From: Clostridiales bacterium
GTDB taxonomy: Bacteria; Bacillota; Desulfotomaculia; Desulfotomaculales; VENG01
Length of the DNA stretch: 64,000 nucleotides
Reading direction: 5' to 3'
Assembly (NCBI GenBank): GCA_021736985.1
Contig: JAIPEW010000007.1
Location: 1-64,000 of the forward strand
The notes under the pieces are model-generated. The model did no database searches. It was not told the DNA's origin and saw nothing but the letters and a program-made list of their open reading frames with translations. Made by a program: the position numbers and the translations under genes. Shown piece after piece: positions 16,670 through 25,538 of the stretch; position 1 is the stretch's first letter, and every line of letters begins with the position of its first letter.

Positions 16670-17343
16670 TTAATCATCTAATAATGCATACATAGATTCA
16701 ACTGTATCAAGCTCATAATCAAAGGTAGCAGGTTTTTTAAATTCCCATACATTGTAATTCTTGCCTTTAACAGTTTTTGCCAGTTCACCAGCATTTAAGA
16801 TTCTGCCACCAAATAACCAGTTTGCCATATCCAAAACCACTACTTTATGCATAGTGTTGGTTAAGCTGCCGCAGGCATCCTTTACCAAGGTGATTCTATA
16901 ATCTCTCCAAATAGCATCCCAAACCGTGGTTTCAAGACATGCCTCGGTCCAAACTCCAAAGATAATAAGATTTTTTCTATACCCATGCTGCTTAACATTA
17001 CATCCAATTTGGAACCATACCATGCCGTAAATTTCTGTTTCCTGAAGACTATATCCCCTTCCTCAGGCGCTATTTCATCACAAAATTCAGTTTCTATCTC
17101 TCCTGCAACACTGTGAATAAGTTTTCCATCACTTTCCCGGGGCTCAAATTTCATAGCGTCAAGTCCCCGGGGATCCAGGTAATGTATGGCATAAATAATG
17201 GGAATACCGGCATCGCGGCAAGATTTAATAGTTGTTTTAGCATATCCCAATACATGGTCCAGATCCTTTACCGGCCATGATTTTCCTCCGGGAATTGACT
17301 TTTGTATATCAATTATAAGTACTGCGGTGTTCCTAGGATCATA
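16670..17343 (-). pseudogene. Isochorismatase-family cysteine hydrolase, frameshifted and startless
   Basis: Two overlapping frames reconstruct one ~220-residue cysteine hydrolase. The N-terminal part reads AVLIIDIQKSIPGGKSW (catalytic Asp region) and KFTAWYGSKLDVML (Lys region). The C-terminal part reads IFGVWTEACLETTVWDA with the nucleophile cysteine. The frames meet at a run of six T (16971-16976; A on the coding strand); one extra base would restore the frame. Upstream, TAA and TAG sit where a start should be, just before YDPRNTAVL. Family members cleave amides such as nicotinamide or N-carbamoyl compounds. It lies downstream of the betaine-binding protein gene, which suggests an osmolyte or amide role. 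Confidence 0.8.
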
Positions 17344-17384
17344 CTATTAGGTCATTATAATTACCTTTAATAATAAATTGATTT

Positions 17385-18326
17385 TTATTTAAACCACTTG
17401 TTAACCACATCTCTATTGTTCTCAATCCACTTTTTAGCCCCTACAACAGGTTTACCTTCCTTTTTAATTGTTGCCATCAAGCTGCCAAGGGTTTGGTCGT
17501 TCATTTTCCAATTTTTAAAGTAGGAAACAACCTGGGGGAACTCCTCGTCAAAATCATTATGTGTGATAAGGTATATATCGTCGGCTTTTCCATAAGCATT
17601 TTGGGGATCTTTAAGATATTTCAAATTATATTTAGCGAAAACCCAGTGGGGATTCCAAAGAGTTACCAGAATAGGATCCTTATTATCTATTGCTGTTTTT
17701 AAAGATGCCACCATACTCGGCCCGGAACTGCTTAACAATTTATAACCCAGGTCATATTCTTTTATACAATCCTCTGTTAACTTCATTAAATTTGCACCGG
17801 CATCAATACCAACGATGGATGTTTTTTTGTTTACAATAAACTTGTCCTTGTTAACATTTAACTCTTTTATGCTATCAACATCCACATACTCGGGAACCAC
17901 AAGGCCCAATTTAGCTTTTTCATACCAAGGACCATACTTATCCAACTTGTCTTTATATCTTTCCCATGATGGCTTATCTGCTTTTGGCAGCCATACCTCA
18001 AGTGAAATATCCAAATCCTGGCTTGCTACGCCTGAATATACTACTGTATTCCCACCGGTAACAACCTTTACATCATAACCCTTTTCTTCTAATAAGATTT
18101 TCCACATATTTGACACAGCTTCATTTTCTGCCCAGTTGTTTGCACCTATGCGAATTGTTTTATCTTTATTTTGTTTGGAAATATCTTTATTTTCATCATT
18201 TCCACTACTACCATTACTACAGCCACATACTGCTAATGATAAAACTAAAACCATCACCATAAAGAACAGTGCTTTTCTCTGAAAAACTTTAATAATTACC
18301 CCTCCTATATTTCTTATACTTAACAC
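17385..18326 (-). CDS. Glycine betaine/choline-type ABC substrate-binding lipoprotein (OpuAC-like)
   Basis: 313 residues with a signal peptide and lipobox-like LAVCGC near residue 35. The mature OpuAC-type domain starts IRIGANNWAENEAVSNMW and contains LEVWLPKADKPSWERY and TLWNPHWVFAKYNLKYL, the tryptophan-rich motifs that form the aromatic cage for quaternary amines. No permease or ATPase gene lies nearby, so the protein must serve a transporter encoded elsewhere. A GbsR-type regulator gene lies upstream. It is paralogous to the binding protein at 23010. Ligand could be glycine betaine, DMSP or a related compound. Confidence 0.85.
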   Translation of the reverse strand: MLSIRNIGGVIIKVFQRKALFFMVMVLVLSLAVCGCSNGSSGNDENKDISKQNKDKTIRIGANNWAENEAVSNMWKILLEEKGYDVKVVTGGNTVVYSGVASQDLDISLEVWLPKADKPSWERYKDKLDKYGPWYEKAKLGLVVPEYVDVDSIKELNVNKDKFIVNKKTSIVGIDAGANLMKLTEDCIKEYDLGYKLLSSSGPSMVASLKTAIDNKDPILVTLWNPHWVFAKYNLKYLKDPQNAYGKADDIYLITHNDFDEEFPQVVSYFKNWKMNDQTLGSLMATIKKEGKPVVGAKKWIENNRDVVNKWFK

Positions 18327-18676
18327 AAAAACAACTTCAAATACCTCCTCTTCGTTTTATCTACATCAAATATTATTTAAAATTATAATAATATAATAGT
18401 ACTAAATATAATTAAATTCAAATATATTTAACTAACCTCAATACTCATACCTGTTATTTGACTTACTATTTTTAATAAATGCTTATATTATTTTATTTTT
18501 AATGCATAATCTAATTATATTTTTTTATATAAACTAAAACATTAAAGCAGTTAATTAGTTATATTTAATTTTAACATTTAACACAAATAAAATAATGCAT
18601 ATAAATAATTTAAACATAAAAGCACACAATAAACATATAAAGCATACAGTTTTTTTTGCATATTCGAAACAAAAAA
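18327..18676. other. AT-rich intergenic region
   Basis: About 350 bp with very high A+T, containing the upstream region of the binding-protein gene and the terminator of the gbsR-like gene. No coding frame or recognised RNA. Confidence 0.6.
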
Positions 18677-18705
18677 CCCCGGAACCTGTAAGGTTAATCC
18701 CGGGG
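18671..18705 (-). terminator. Terminator overlapping the end of gbsR-like gene 1
   Basis: CCCCGG/CCGGGG outer stem with inner AACCT/AGGTT, then six T on the minus strand. The gene's stop codon is inside the stem. Confidence 0.85.
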
Positions 18706-19230
18706 TACAAAATCAAATATCTCTCCGTTCTCAAATACATTTTTCAATTTGTCCAACCATCTAAAATATTTTTTGACCTCAATTAATTTATCAAGATCTT
18801 TTTGGGATTGCTCTATTACCTCCTGCTCTTCACTCTCTAATAATCTCTTATAAATAGGCTCAACTACTTCTATGGCCTGTATACTCATATCTATCTCCCG
18901 GCGCAGAGTATTGCAGAAAAAAGAAGTAAAATTTTTAAAAAAATCAGGGGATGCTTGGTATAAATCCTTTCTATTCCCTTTTTCCCAGACTCTTTCCATC
19001 ATTTTTATGTCCGTCAAATTCCGGGCTCGGGCGCTCATACTGGTTTTACTCATTTCCATGGCTTCAGCCATTTCATCCAAAGTCATAGGATCTTCGTTAA
19101 AGTACATAGTAGCAAACAGTCTTCCCGTAGAAGGGGTTACTCCGTACAAATCCATGGTTTCTCCTATAGCGTTAATTACAATCTGCCGGGCTTTATCTAA
19201 TTCTTGCCTTGTAAAATTACCATTATCCAA
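18694..19230 (-). CDS. GbsR/OpcR-type winged-helix regulator, paralogue 1
   Basis: 178 residues of the GbsR branch of the MarR superfamily, which in Bacillus senses choline or betaine and represses uptake or synthesis genes. Conserved parts are INAIGETMDLYGVTPSTGRL at the N-terminus, the winged helix (MTLDEMAEAMEMSKTSMSAR), and a helical C-terminus. It lies upstream of the first betaine-binding protein on the same strand. A 16-bp palindrome (19376-19391) lies upstream and could be its operator. Paralogue 2 at 24801 is about half identical by eye. Confidence 0.85.
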   Translation of the reverse strand: MDNGNFTRQELDKARQIVINAIGETMDLYGVTPSTGRLFATMYFNEDPMTLDEMAEAMEMSKTSMSARARNLTDIKMMERVWEKGNRKDLYQASPDFFKNFTSFFCNTLRREIDMSIQAIEVVEPIYKRLLESEEQEVIEQSQKDLDKLIEVKKYFRWLDKLKNVFENGEIFDFVPRD

Positions 19231-19375
19231 AGGCGCTACTCCCCCCTTTTACACTTATTATAAGTTGTTTCTTTGCGTTTAACTAAATTTCCTTCATTAT
19301 TATAAAAGCTCATTATTATTTATTCCAATAAACGAAATAAATAATATAAACAGGCGGTGATAATCATCACTAGAA

Positions 19376-19391
19376 TTAGTATATATACTAA
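19376..19391. promoter_or_regulatory. 16-bp palindrome, possible GbsR-type operator
   Basis: TTAGTATATATACTAA is a perfect palindrome ~145 bp upstream of gbsR-like gene 1. It shares the TA-T...A-TA outline of the palindrome before the second binding-protein gene. It also touches the integrase remnant, so the link is tentative. Confidence 0.4.
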
Positions 19392-19399
19392 AGTTACAT

Positions 19400-19645
19400 G
19401 GAGAACTTGAAAACAAGCATAAATTCAAGGGACTGCGCTTCCATGACCTTCGCCATACTCATGCTACAATCCTACTGGCCCAGGGAGTGCACCCTAAAAT
19501 TGTTCAGGAAAGGTTGGGGCACGAGAGCATAACTATAACTATGGACACATATTCCCATATACTTCCCGGACTGCAGGAAGAAGCCATGAAAAAATTTGAC
19601 GAGGCATTTAGCGTTAAAAATTCAAAGCAGAACAATCCTGTATAA
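19400..19645 (+). pseudogene. Tyrosine recombinase (phage/ICE integrase) 3' remnant
   Basis: About 80 codons encode the C-terminal catalytic end of a tyrosine integrase: GLRFHDLRHTHATILLAQG (Arg and His of the RHR set), RLGHESITITMDTYSH (His and the tyrosine nucleophile), then the stop. The rest of the gene is gone. It ends ~100 bp from the 3' end of a tRNA-Leu gene, the typical position of an integrase next to its attachment site. This marks an old integrated element. Confidence 0.88.
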
Positions 19646-19742
19646 TACAGTATTAATAATTATGGCAACGGTTTGGCAACGGTAAGCAAAAATGACCACC
19701 TGATGGTAGTCATTGTAAACTGCTAAAGCCTTGATATTCCTG

Positions 19743-19826
19743 TGGTGCGGGCGGTGGGATTTGAACCCACACGGGATATCCCACTAGATCCTAAGTCTAG
19801 CGCGTCTGCCTTTCCGCCACGCCCGC
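19743..19826 (-). tRNA. tRNA-Leu (anticodon TAG)
   Basis: Acceptor stem gcgggcg/cgcccgc, anticodon loop cttagga in a ctaga/tctag stem, long variable arm, T-loop gttcaaat, and an encoded 3' CCA. The integrase remnant is on its 3' side. Confidence 0.95.
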
Positions 19827-20080
19827 ATTAATTTTTTAAATAAACTGTATAGCTTATAGTAGCATAATTAGGTTACACCGTCAATATCCAGTCAATTCTT
19901 CTTTATCTTACACAAGAAAATTGGCATTATTTTACATTATGAGATAATTCACTATCTATCTACATTATTTATATTGATTTGATTATAAAAAACGACACGT
20001 ATTTTATGTACTATACCTTATAATATGTTGAGATTATGAAAAATATTACATATTTTCCTGAGGAGGGGGAGTGGTATAAA

Positions 20081-20923
20081 ATGACCGCGCAAAGGCAGCA
20101 AAAGATTAAGAATATTTGGGTGCTATTAAATTTAATGCCAATAATATACATCCTTGCCATTTTTGCATATATATTTTTTGCAAGTAAAAATTATATCTTA
20201 CCTGGTTACAATATACAATTAATGATTAGTACACTAGTTTTTATCAGTTTACTAATTATAATACAAAATATGTTTATGTATTATAAATTAAAAGGCATTA
20301 TAAAATTAGAAAAAGAAGATACCGAAGCTAAAATAAACCATGATTTATGTGAAAAAAATTTGCGTTTATTAAGATGCCAGAGGCACGATTTTATGAATCA
20401 TTTACAAGTTATCCTAGGTTATTTGCAAGTAAAAAGAACAATTAAAGCAATTGATTACATTAAGAATATTAATACCAACTTTGAAGAAATCAGGACAATA
20501 AATAATTTAAGCATGCCCGAGATATCAGTATTATTAATCAATAAAAGGCATGAAGCTGAAAAATACAATATAAAATTCAACTACAATCTAAAGTCAGATT
20601 TATCCAATACACAAGTAAAAGAACACGACATTGTAAAAATTCTTTCTAACCTTATAGATAGCACCATATATGAAATAAAAAATAATAATATACCTTATAA
20701 AAAAATTCATATATTAATCGAAAAATCTTCAGATAAATTATTTATGGAAGTATCAAATAATGATGTCATCATTGATAGACCACTTAAACAAGTCAGCCAG
20801 ACTAAATCCTTATTAACATACAATTTGCATAATATAATAAAATTGGTAGAAGACAAATATAAGGGGAAAATAGAAATTAAAAGCAAGAAAAATCTTGGAA
20901 CTATGTTTAGGATTGCGATTTAA
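20081..20923 (+). CDS. Membrane sensor histidine kinase, Spo0B/DcuS-like
   Basis: 280 residues: two transmembrane helices (~12-34 and ~46-66), then a dimerisation domain with RHDFMNHLQVILGYLQ, the Spo0B-type phosphorylation motif (H102), and a C-terminal ATPase-like domain with KILSNLIDSTIYE as a degenerate N-box. The glycine boxes are weak, so it may act as a phosphotransferase. I start at the ATG at 20081 behind gaggaggggg rather than the ATG at 20036, which has no ribosome site. No response regulator is adjacent. Confidence 0.78.
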   Translation: MTAQRQQKIKNIWVLLNLMPIIYILAIFAYIFFASKNYILPGYNIQLMISTLVFISLLIIIQNMFMYYKLKGIIKLEKEDTEAKINHDLCEKNLRLLRCQRHDFMNHLQVILGYLQVKRTIKAIDYIKNINTNFEEIRTINNLSMPEISVLLINKRHEAEKYNIKFNYNLKSDLSNTQVKEHDIVKILSNLIDSTIYEIKNNNIPYKKIHILIEKSSDKLFMEVSNNDVIIDRPLKQVSQTKSLLTYNLHNIIKLVEDKYKGKIEIKSKKNLGTMFRIAI

Positions 20924-20963
20924 AATAAAAACTTGATTCTGAAAGATACATAAAACTTCGTAT

Positions 20964-21011
20964 AAGTCATAAAAAAACCGGCTTTTTCCTAAGCCGGTTT
21001 TTTTATGACTT
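20964..21011. terminator. Bidirectional terminator, 48-bp near-perfect palindrome
   Basis: aagtcataaaaaaaccggctt pairs with aagccggtttttttatgactt, between the convergent kinase and Fe-S protein genes. Confidence 0.92.
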
Positions 21012-21013
21012 AT

Positions 21014-22243
21014 TTATTTATCAAATACAAGAGCGTTACTTACTAAGTGATGTATATGTTTTATTTCTACACCCAATTTATAATGCTTATTTATATCACT
21101 TAACTGGTCAAAACAATTGTGGCAGGGGCTAGCAACAATCTTGGCCCCGGTTTCTTTAATCTGATCGGCCTTTAACTTGCCCTTGGCCATACGGTAAGGT
21201 TGTATATCGCTGCCCATGGACAACAGGCCACCGCCTCCACCACAGCAGATATTCCATTTCCCGTTGGGCCACATTTCACGGAAATCAGCACAAGCGTTAT
21301 TCAAGCATATCCTGGGCTCTTCTTCAATTCCTTCTTTACGTACTGCGTTACATGGATCATGCAGGGTTACCGGATCTGGATTATTACTCGGGTCTACTTT
21401 TATAATACCTTTTTGAATCCAATAAGCCTCCATTTGTGGAAGCCAGTATACAGGATAATTACCGTCTGTCTTAGGATCCAACCAAACTTTACGTCCCCAA
21501 CTCTGAGCACGCATAGCATGACCACATTCTGTAACTACTACATACTTGGGTTTTAACCTTTGAACCTCTTCTGAGATTCTCTTAAGCATCGTAGCAGAGT
21601 CCTGATCATCCCCGTTAAACAATCCATAGTGAGTAGCATCCCACCAGTTACTGGGACTGGTCCAACTTGCACCCGCAGCATGCATAATCATGGCAATACT
21701 TTGTATATCCAATGGATAGTATTTTATTTCCCGCGGGTCCCAGAGAAACATGATATCAGCGCCTTCTTCATCAATAGGAATTCTAAGGCTGGTATCATCA
21801 ATTTCCATTTGGGTTTCTTCTTCCATCCACTCCAGAGTATCCAGATAATCTTCCTTGCTTACTTCCATCTGGTTACCGGTATTTACCTGGGAATCAACTA
21901 TATCCTGAAGAAAACCCGGAGCCCTGAGTCCGAAATTACCCCGGATAGTACGTACTAACCCGGCAATATCAACATTCATGGGACACTGCATAGTACAACG
22001 ACCGCACTGGGTACATGCCCAGATAAACCAGTCATTTAACACTTCTTCCTTCATACCCAGCATAACTTTACGAATAAGTTTACGCGGGTCAGCATTATCG
22101 TGTACACCGTTAAAAGGACACCCTGCCGTGCACATACCACAGGTAAGACAATTATACAAATCCGACGGGTCATTCTCCGTGGCAAACGCGTTAATAACTT
22201 CATCCCTAAAATTAGGATCTAATTTTTTAGCTTCTATTGTCAC
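21014..22243 (-). CDS. HdrD/DsrK/TmcB-like iron-sulfur electron-transfer protein
   Basis: 409 residues. Two [4Fe-4S] motifs lie near the N-terminus: CLTCGMCTAGCP (~32-43) and CTQCGRCTMQCP (~76-87). The C-terminal half has a cysteine-rich CCG-type site: DPCNAVR, NICCGGGGGLLSM and SPCHNCFDQL. The first CCG repeat seems degenerate (VVTECGHAMRAQ). Such proteins pass electrons to disulfide-type acceptors in methanogens, sulfate reducers and acetogens. No cytochrome or HdrABC partner is adjacent, so it is an orphan subunit. A GGGGGG ribosome site precedes the start. Confidence 0.82.
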   Translation of the reverse strand: MTIEAKKLDPNFRDEVINAFATENDPSDLYNCLTCGMCTAGCPFNGVHDNADPRKLIRKVMLGMKEEVLNDWFIWACTQCGRCTMQCPMNVDIAGLVRTIRGNFGLRAPGFLQDIVDSQVNTGNQMEVSKEDYLDTLEWMEEETQMEIDDTSLRIPIDEEGADIMFLWDPREIKYYPLDIQSIAMIMHAAGASWTSPSNWWDATHYGLFNGDDQDSATMLKRISEEVQRLKPKYVVVTECGHAMRAQSWGRKVWLDPKTDGNYPVYWLPQMEAYWIQKGIIKVDPSNNPDPVTLHDPCNAVRKEGIEEEPRICLNNACADFREMWPNGKWNICCGGGGGLLSMGSDIQPYRMAKGKLKADQIKETGAKIVASPCHNCFDQLSDINKHYKLGVEIKHIHHLVSNALVFDK

Positions 22244-22435
22244 TTTTGTCCCCCCCTCTTGGTTTCATACTTATATATATATGAGCTTTATATCTTTATT
22301 CTGCTTATAATTTTAAATTCCTACCTGGAATATAAAGAATTTTTAAAAAAAGTTGTAAAATTTAAATATTTCACACTCATAAACAAAACAAGGATCTCGG
22401 CGCTCAAAAACACCGTGACCCTTGTTACATAATAG

Positions 22436-22511
22436 TGGTGAGCCATCCAGGGCTCGAACCTGGGACACCCTGATTAAAAGTCAGGTGCTCTGCCAACTGA
22501 GCTAATGGCTC
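22436..22511 (-). tRNA. tRNA-Lys (anticodon TTT)
   Basis: Seven-base acceptor stem gagccat, anticodon loop cttttaa in a cctga/tcagg stem, T-arm gttcgag, 3' CCA encoded. 76 nt. Confidence 0.96.
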
Positions 22512-22577
22512 TTATATTAATCTAAACACGTAGATCTTTTTATTAAAAAAACAAGACTAAGTCAACATAATTAAAAC

Positions 22578-22652
22578 TGGCTGGGGCGGCAGGGTTCGAA
22601 CCTGCGCATGCCAGGACCAAAACCTGGTGCCTTACCACTTGGCTACGCCCCA
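22578..22652 (-). tRNA. tRNA-Gln (anticodon TTG)
   Basis: Acceptor tggggcg, anticodon loop ttttggt in a ccagg/cctgg stem, T-loop gttcgaa, discriminator G, encoded CCA. 75 nt. Confidence 0.96.
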
Positions 22653-22663
22653 TTTGTACTTAC

Positions 22664-22741
<78 letters not shown>

Positions 22742-22962
22742 ATATTAATTATGCAGGTCAAAACCTGTATTAAGTATACTATCAAATTATTTAACCTGTG
22801 TCAAGAAAAAAACAGGCTGCGTAATTTTAGATTATCCAACCCCAAAAAGGTTTAAAAAATACACATATTTATATACTTTCACGTTAAACCTTGATAATAA
22901 TTTAATTTAATTCGATTTTTAATATTTGTCTAGCGCATATATAACGTGTTAGATTCTAAATA

Positions 22963-22978
22963 TACTGCATATGCAGTA
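22963..22978. promoter_or_regulatory. 16-bp palindromic operator candidate for GbsR-type regulator
   Basis: TACTGCATATGCAGTA is a perfect palindrome ~30 bp before the start of the binding-protein gene at 23010. The first ten bases (tactgcatat) recur at 25379-25388 upstream of gbsR-like gene 2. This suggests one regulator acting on both, including itself. Confidence 0.6.
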
Positions 22979-23009
22979 CGAACTTTATAATTATTAAGGA
23001 GGTTGTAAT

Positions 23010-23906
23010 TTGTTACAAAAAAAAGGTAAACTATTAGTTTTTATGTTAACTACATTATTCGCTGTAAGTTTTCTTATAAGCGGGTGTGCAGGTAATCAGC
23101 AATCCAGTAAAGACACCCCTGAAAAGAAAAAAGAGCTTCATATAGGCACGGTGGAATGGGCTTCTGCTATTGCAGCTTCAAACGTGGCAAAAGAAGTCCT
23201 GGAAAATAAGATGGGATACGAAAATATTAAGCTTACATCACTTCAAAATGGAGCCCTCTGGACCGCGGTAGCTGAAGGTGATGTAGACGCAGAAGTTTGT
23301 GCATGGCTGCCGAAAACAGATAAAAAATATTACGATCAATACAAGGATAATGTGAACGACCTGGGCCCCAACCTAGAAAACGCAAAAATAGGTTTAACCG
23401 TACCGGGTTATGTAGACATCAATAACATAGACGAGCTTAATCAACACAAAGAAAAATTTAAAGGAGAAATAATAGGCATTGACCCCGGCGCAGGAGAAAT
23501 GCTTATCACTGAAGACGTTATAGATCAATACGGCCTTGACTTCAAGCTTATTGAAGGCAGCGGATCTACCATGACAGCAGCACTGTCAAGGGCAATTAAA
23601 AATAAAGAATGGGTAGTCGTTACTGGTTGGACTCCACACTGGAAATTTGTAAAATGGGACCTTAAATTCCTGGAAGATCCCCAAAATCTATACGGCAATG
23701 CAGAAACTATTCACACGCTGGCCCGCCATGGATTAAAAGATGATATGCCCACAGCATACAAGTTCTTAGACAATTTCAAGTGGACACCAAACCAAAACGC
23801 ACAGGTAATGTATAAAATACAAAAAGGTATGAAACCTGAAAAAGCTGCCCAGGAATGGATAAATGACCATACCGACATAGTAAATCAATGGATTCCGGAG
23901 GAATAA
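23010..23906 (+). CDS. Glycine betaine/choline-type ABC substrate-binding lipoprotein, paralogue 2
   Basis: 298 residues with signal peptide and lipobox ISGC (Cys ~26). OpuAC-type features are TVEWASAIAASNV, EVCAWLPKTDKKYYDQY and VVTGWTPHWKFVKWDLKFL, giving the tryptophans of the quaternary-amine cage. TTG start 7 nt after aaggaggt. A nitrilase-like gene follows 6 bp after the stop, so the two are co-translated. As with paralogue 1, no permease or ATPase is nearby. The palindrome at 22963 should control it. Confidence 0.87.
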   Translation: MLQKKGKLLVFMLTTLFAVSFLISGCAGNQQSSKDTPEKKKELHIGTVEWASAIAASNVAKEVLENKMGYENIKLTSLQNGALWTAVAEGDVDAEVCAWLPKTDKKYYDQYKDNVNDLGPNLENAKIGLTVPGYVDINNIDELNQHKEKFKGEIIGIDPGAGEMLITEDVIDQYGLDFKLIEGSGSTMTAALSRAIKNKEWVVVTGWTPHWKFVKWDLKFLEDPQNLYGNAETIHTLARHGLKDDMPTAYKFLDNFKWTPNQNAQVMYKIQKGMKPEKAAQEWINDHTDIVNQWIPEE

Positions 23907-23912
23907 ATAAAT

Positions 23913-24767
23913 ATGCACAGCTTTTTGAATTTAGCTATAATACAAATGCCGTTAAGCCCAAAAGTCAAAGAGAATATACAATACCTGGAACAGAAAATAG
24001 ACAAGCTTTTTATAGACAGGCGCCGTCCTGATCTTATAGTAGGAGTAGAATTTGGTATTGCTCCCCGGAGTCCAGAACCTGCCGGTGGAGAAATAATAAA
24101 TAAGCTGGCCAGTATTGCATCCAAATATAATATATACTTCATACCTGGAACCATGAAATTAGATGATGGAAAAGGTGGTTTTTATAACGCAGCACCTATA
24201 TTTAACCCGCGGGGGAAATTGATAGATACGTATGCTAAAATGGTTCCGTGGGACAGCCAGCTAGAAGAAGGGACTATCCCGGGAGAAAAATATTCTGTTT
24301 TTGAAATACCGGAAAAAGACACTCGTGTTGGAGTGCAAATATGTTTTGACGCTGATTTTCCTGAAATATCCAGAACTCAAACACTTTTAGGTGCCGAAAT
24401 ACTTATCCAACTTTCCATGGACCCGGACAGCATTCCCCTGTATTATAATACAGTAAAAAATGCACGCGCTATAGAAAATCAAGCTTATTATGTTTATACT
24501 AATGGGGTTGGAGACTATGATAACATGCACCTGCGGGGCCATTCTTCAGTATTTAGTCCCGAAGGAAAAACTTTATACGAAGCCGGAGAAAATCCAACTT
24601 CTCCAATAATAACATTAAACTTAGATGAAGTAAGAACATGCAGGAAACACGGCAGCTGGCACCAAGTACGCACGCTAAAAAACCTTTATAAATACCGGCC
24701 TAAACAACCATATGCAGGCTGCGAAGAAGAAAGTCCATTATTCAAACAATACTTTAGAACTGAATAA
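23913..24767 (+). CDS. Carbon-nitrogen hydrolase (nitrilase/aliphatic amidase superfamily)
   Basis: 284 residues with the full Glu-Lys-Cys triad: VGVEFGI (E ~46), YAKMVPWDS (K ~107) and VQICFDADFPE (C ~142). Members cleave amides or nitriles to acids and ammonia. The closest feel is formamidase or aliphatic amidase. The tight link to a betaine-type binding protein suggests the transported substrate is an amide or quaternary amine derivative, for example a carnitine- or betaine-amide; this is inference. It ends at a bidirectional terminator. Confidence 0.83.
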   Translation: MHSFLNLAIIQMPLSPKVKENIQYLEQKIDKLFIDRRRPDLIVGVEFGIAPRSPEPAGGEIINKLASIASKYNIYFIPGTMKLDDGKGGFYNAAPIFNPRGKLIDTYAKMVPWDSQLEEGTIPGEKYSVFEIPEKDTRVGVQICFDADFPEISRTQTLLGAEILIQLSMDPDSIPLYYNTVKNARAIENQAYYVYTNGVGDYDNMHLRGHSSVFSPEGKTLYEAGENPTSPIITLNLDEVRTCRKHGSWHQVRTLKNLYKYRPKQPYAGCEEESPLFKQYFRTE

Positions 24768-24770
24768 CTT

Positions 24771-24802
24771 AAAATCCTGGAATAAAGATTCCAGGATTTT
24801 TT
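24771..24802. terminator. Bidirectional intrinsic terminator
   Basis: AAAATCCTGGAA / TTCCAGGATTTT, a 12-bp perfect stem between the convergent nitrilase and gbsR-like genes. Confidence 0.92.
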
Positions 24803-25346
24803 ATTCCAGGGGAACATACTTAAAAATTTCCCCGCTTTCAAAAAAATCAATTATTTTATCCAGCCAACAAAAATATTTCCTGGCTTCGTTTAATTTTTCC
24901 CAATCACCACGGGCCTGTTCTTTAATATCCTTATTCTCACTCTCCATAAGCTCTTTATATACTGGCTCTACCTCTTTTATGGCCTGCATACTTAAATCTC
25001 GCTCCCGGCGCCAGCTTCTACAAAAAAAATAAATAAAATTATCTGTAAAATCCTGGCGGGCACGGTATAGATCTTTGCGGCTCCCCTTTTGCCACACTTT
25101 TTCTACCATCTTTATATCCAGCAAAGCCCGGGCCGTAGTACTCATCCTGGTCTTGCTCATTCCCATGTAGCGAGCCATCTCATCTAAAGACATGGGCTCT
25201 TCATAAAAATACATAGTAGCAAAAAGCCTTCCCGTAGAAGGGGTTACCCCATAAAGATCCATTGTCTCTCCTATTGCATTAATAACAGTCTCCCGAACCC
25301 CGTTCAACTTATCCTGGTGAAAAATACTACCTTCTTTTTCTTCCAA
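24801..25346 (-). CDS. GbsR/OpcR-type winged-helix regulator, paralogue 2
   Basis: 181 residues, paralogous to 18694-19230 over the whole length. It shares VINAIGETMDLYGVTPSTGR and a winged helix (MSLDEMARYMGMSKTRMSTT). Probably a repressor responding to a quaternary amine, acting on the binding-protein/nitrilase unit that converges on it. A half-palindrome (tactgcatat) in its own upstream region suggests autoregulation. Confidence 0.86.
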   Translation of the reverse strand: MEEKEGSIFHQDKLNGVRETVINAIGETMDLYGVTPSTGRLFATMYFYEEPMSLDEMARYMGMSKTRMSTTARALLDIKMVEKVWQKGSRKDLYRARQDFTDNFIYFFCRSWRRERDLSMQAIKEVEPVYKELMESENKDIKEQARGDWEKLNEARKYFCWLDKIIDFFESGEIFKYVPLE

Positions 25347-25538
25347 AAAATACTACCCCTTTCAGCGCATAAAAAATATACTGCATATACTACATATTTT
25401 AACCCATTAACTTAAAATAAAAAATAGTCTTAAACAAACAATAAGACTGTATAAAATAAATATTTTAAAAATATATTAACAAAAGTACTTTCTGTTATAT
25501 ACATTATAAACAAACACTTAAAAAGGAGTAGATTTTGA

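Noticed and set aside
24712-25032. 106-codon plus-strand ORF
   Set aside because: Antisense shadow of gbsR paralogue 2; no start signals.
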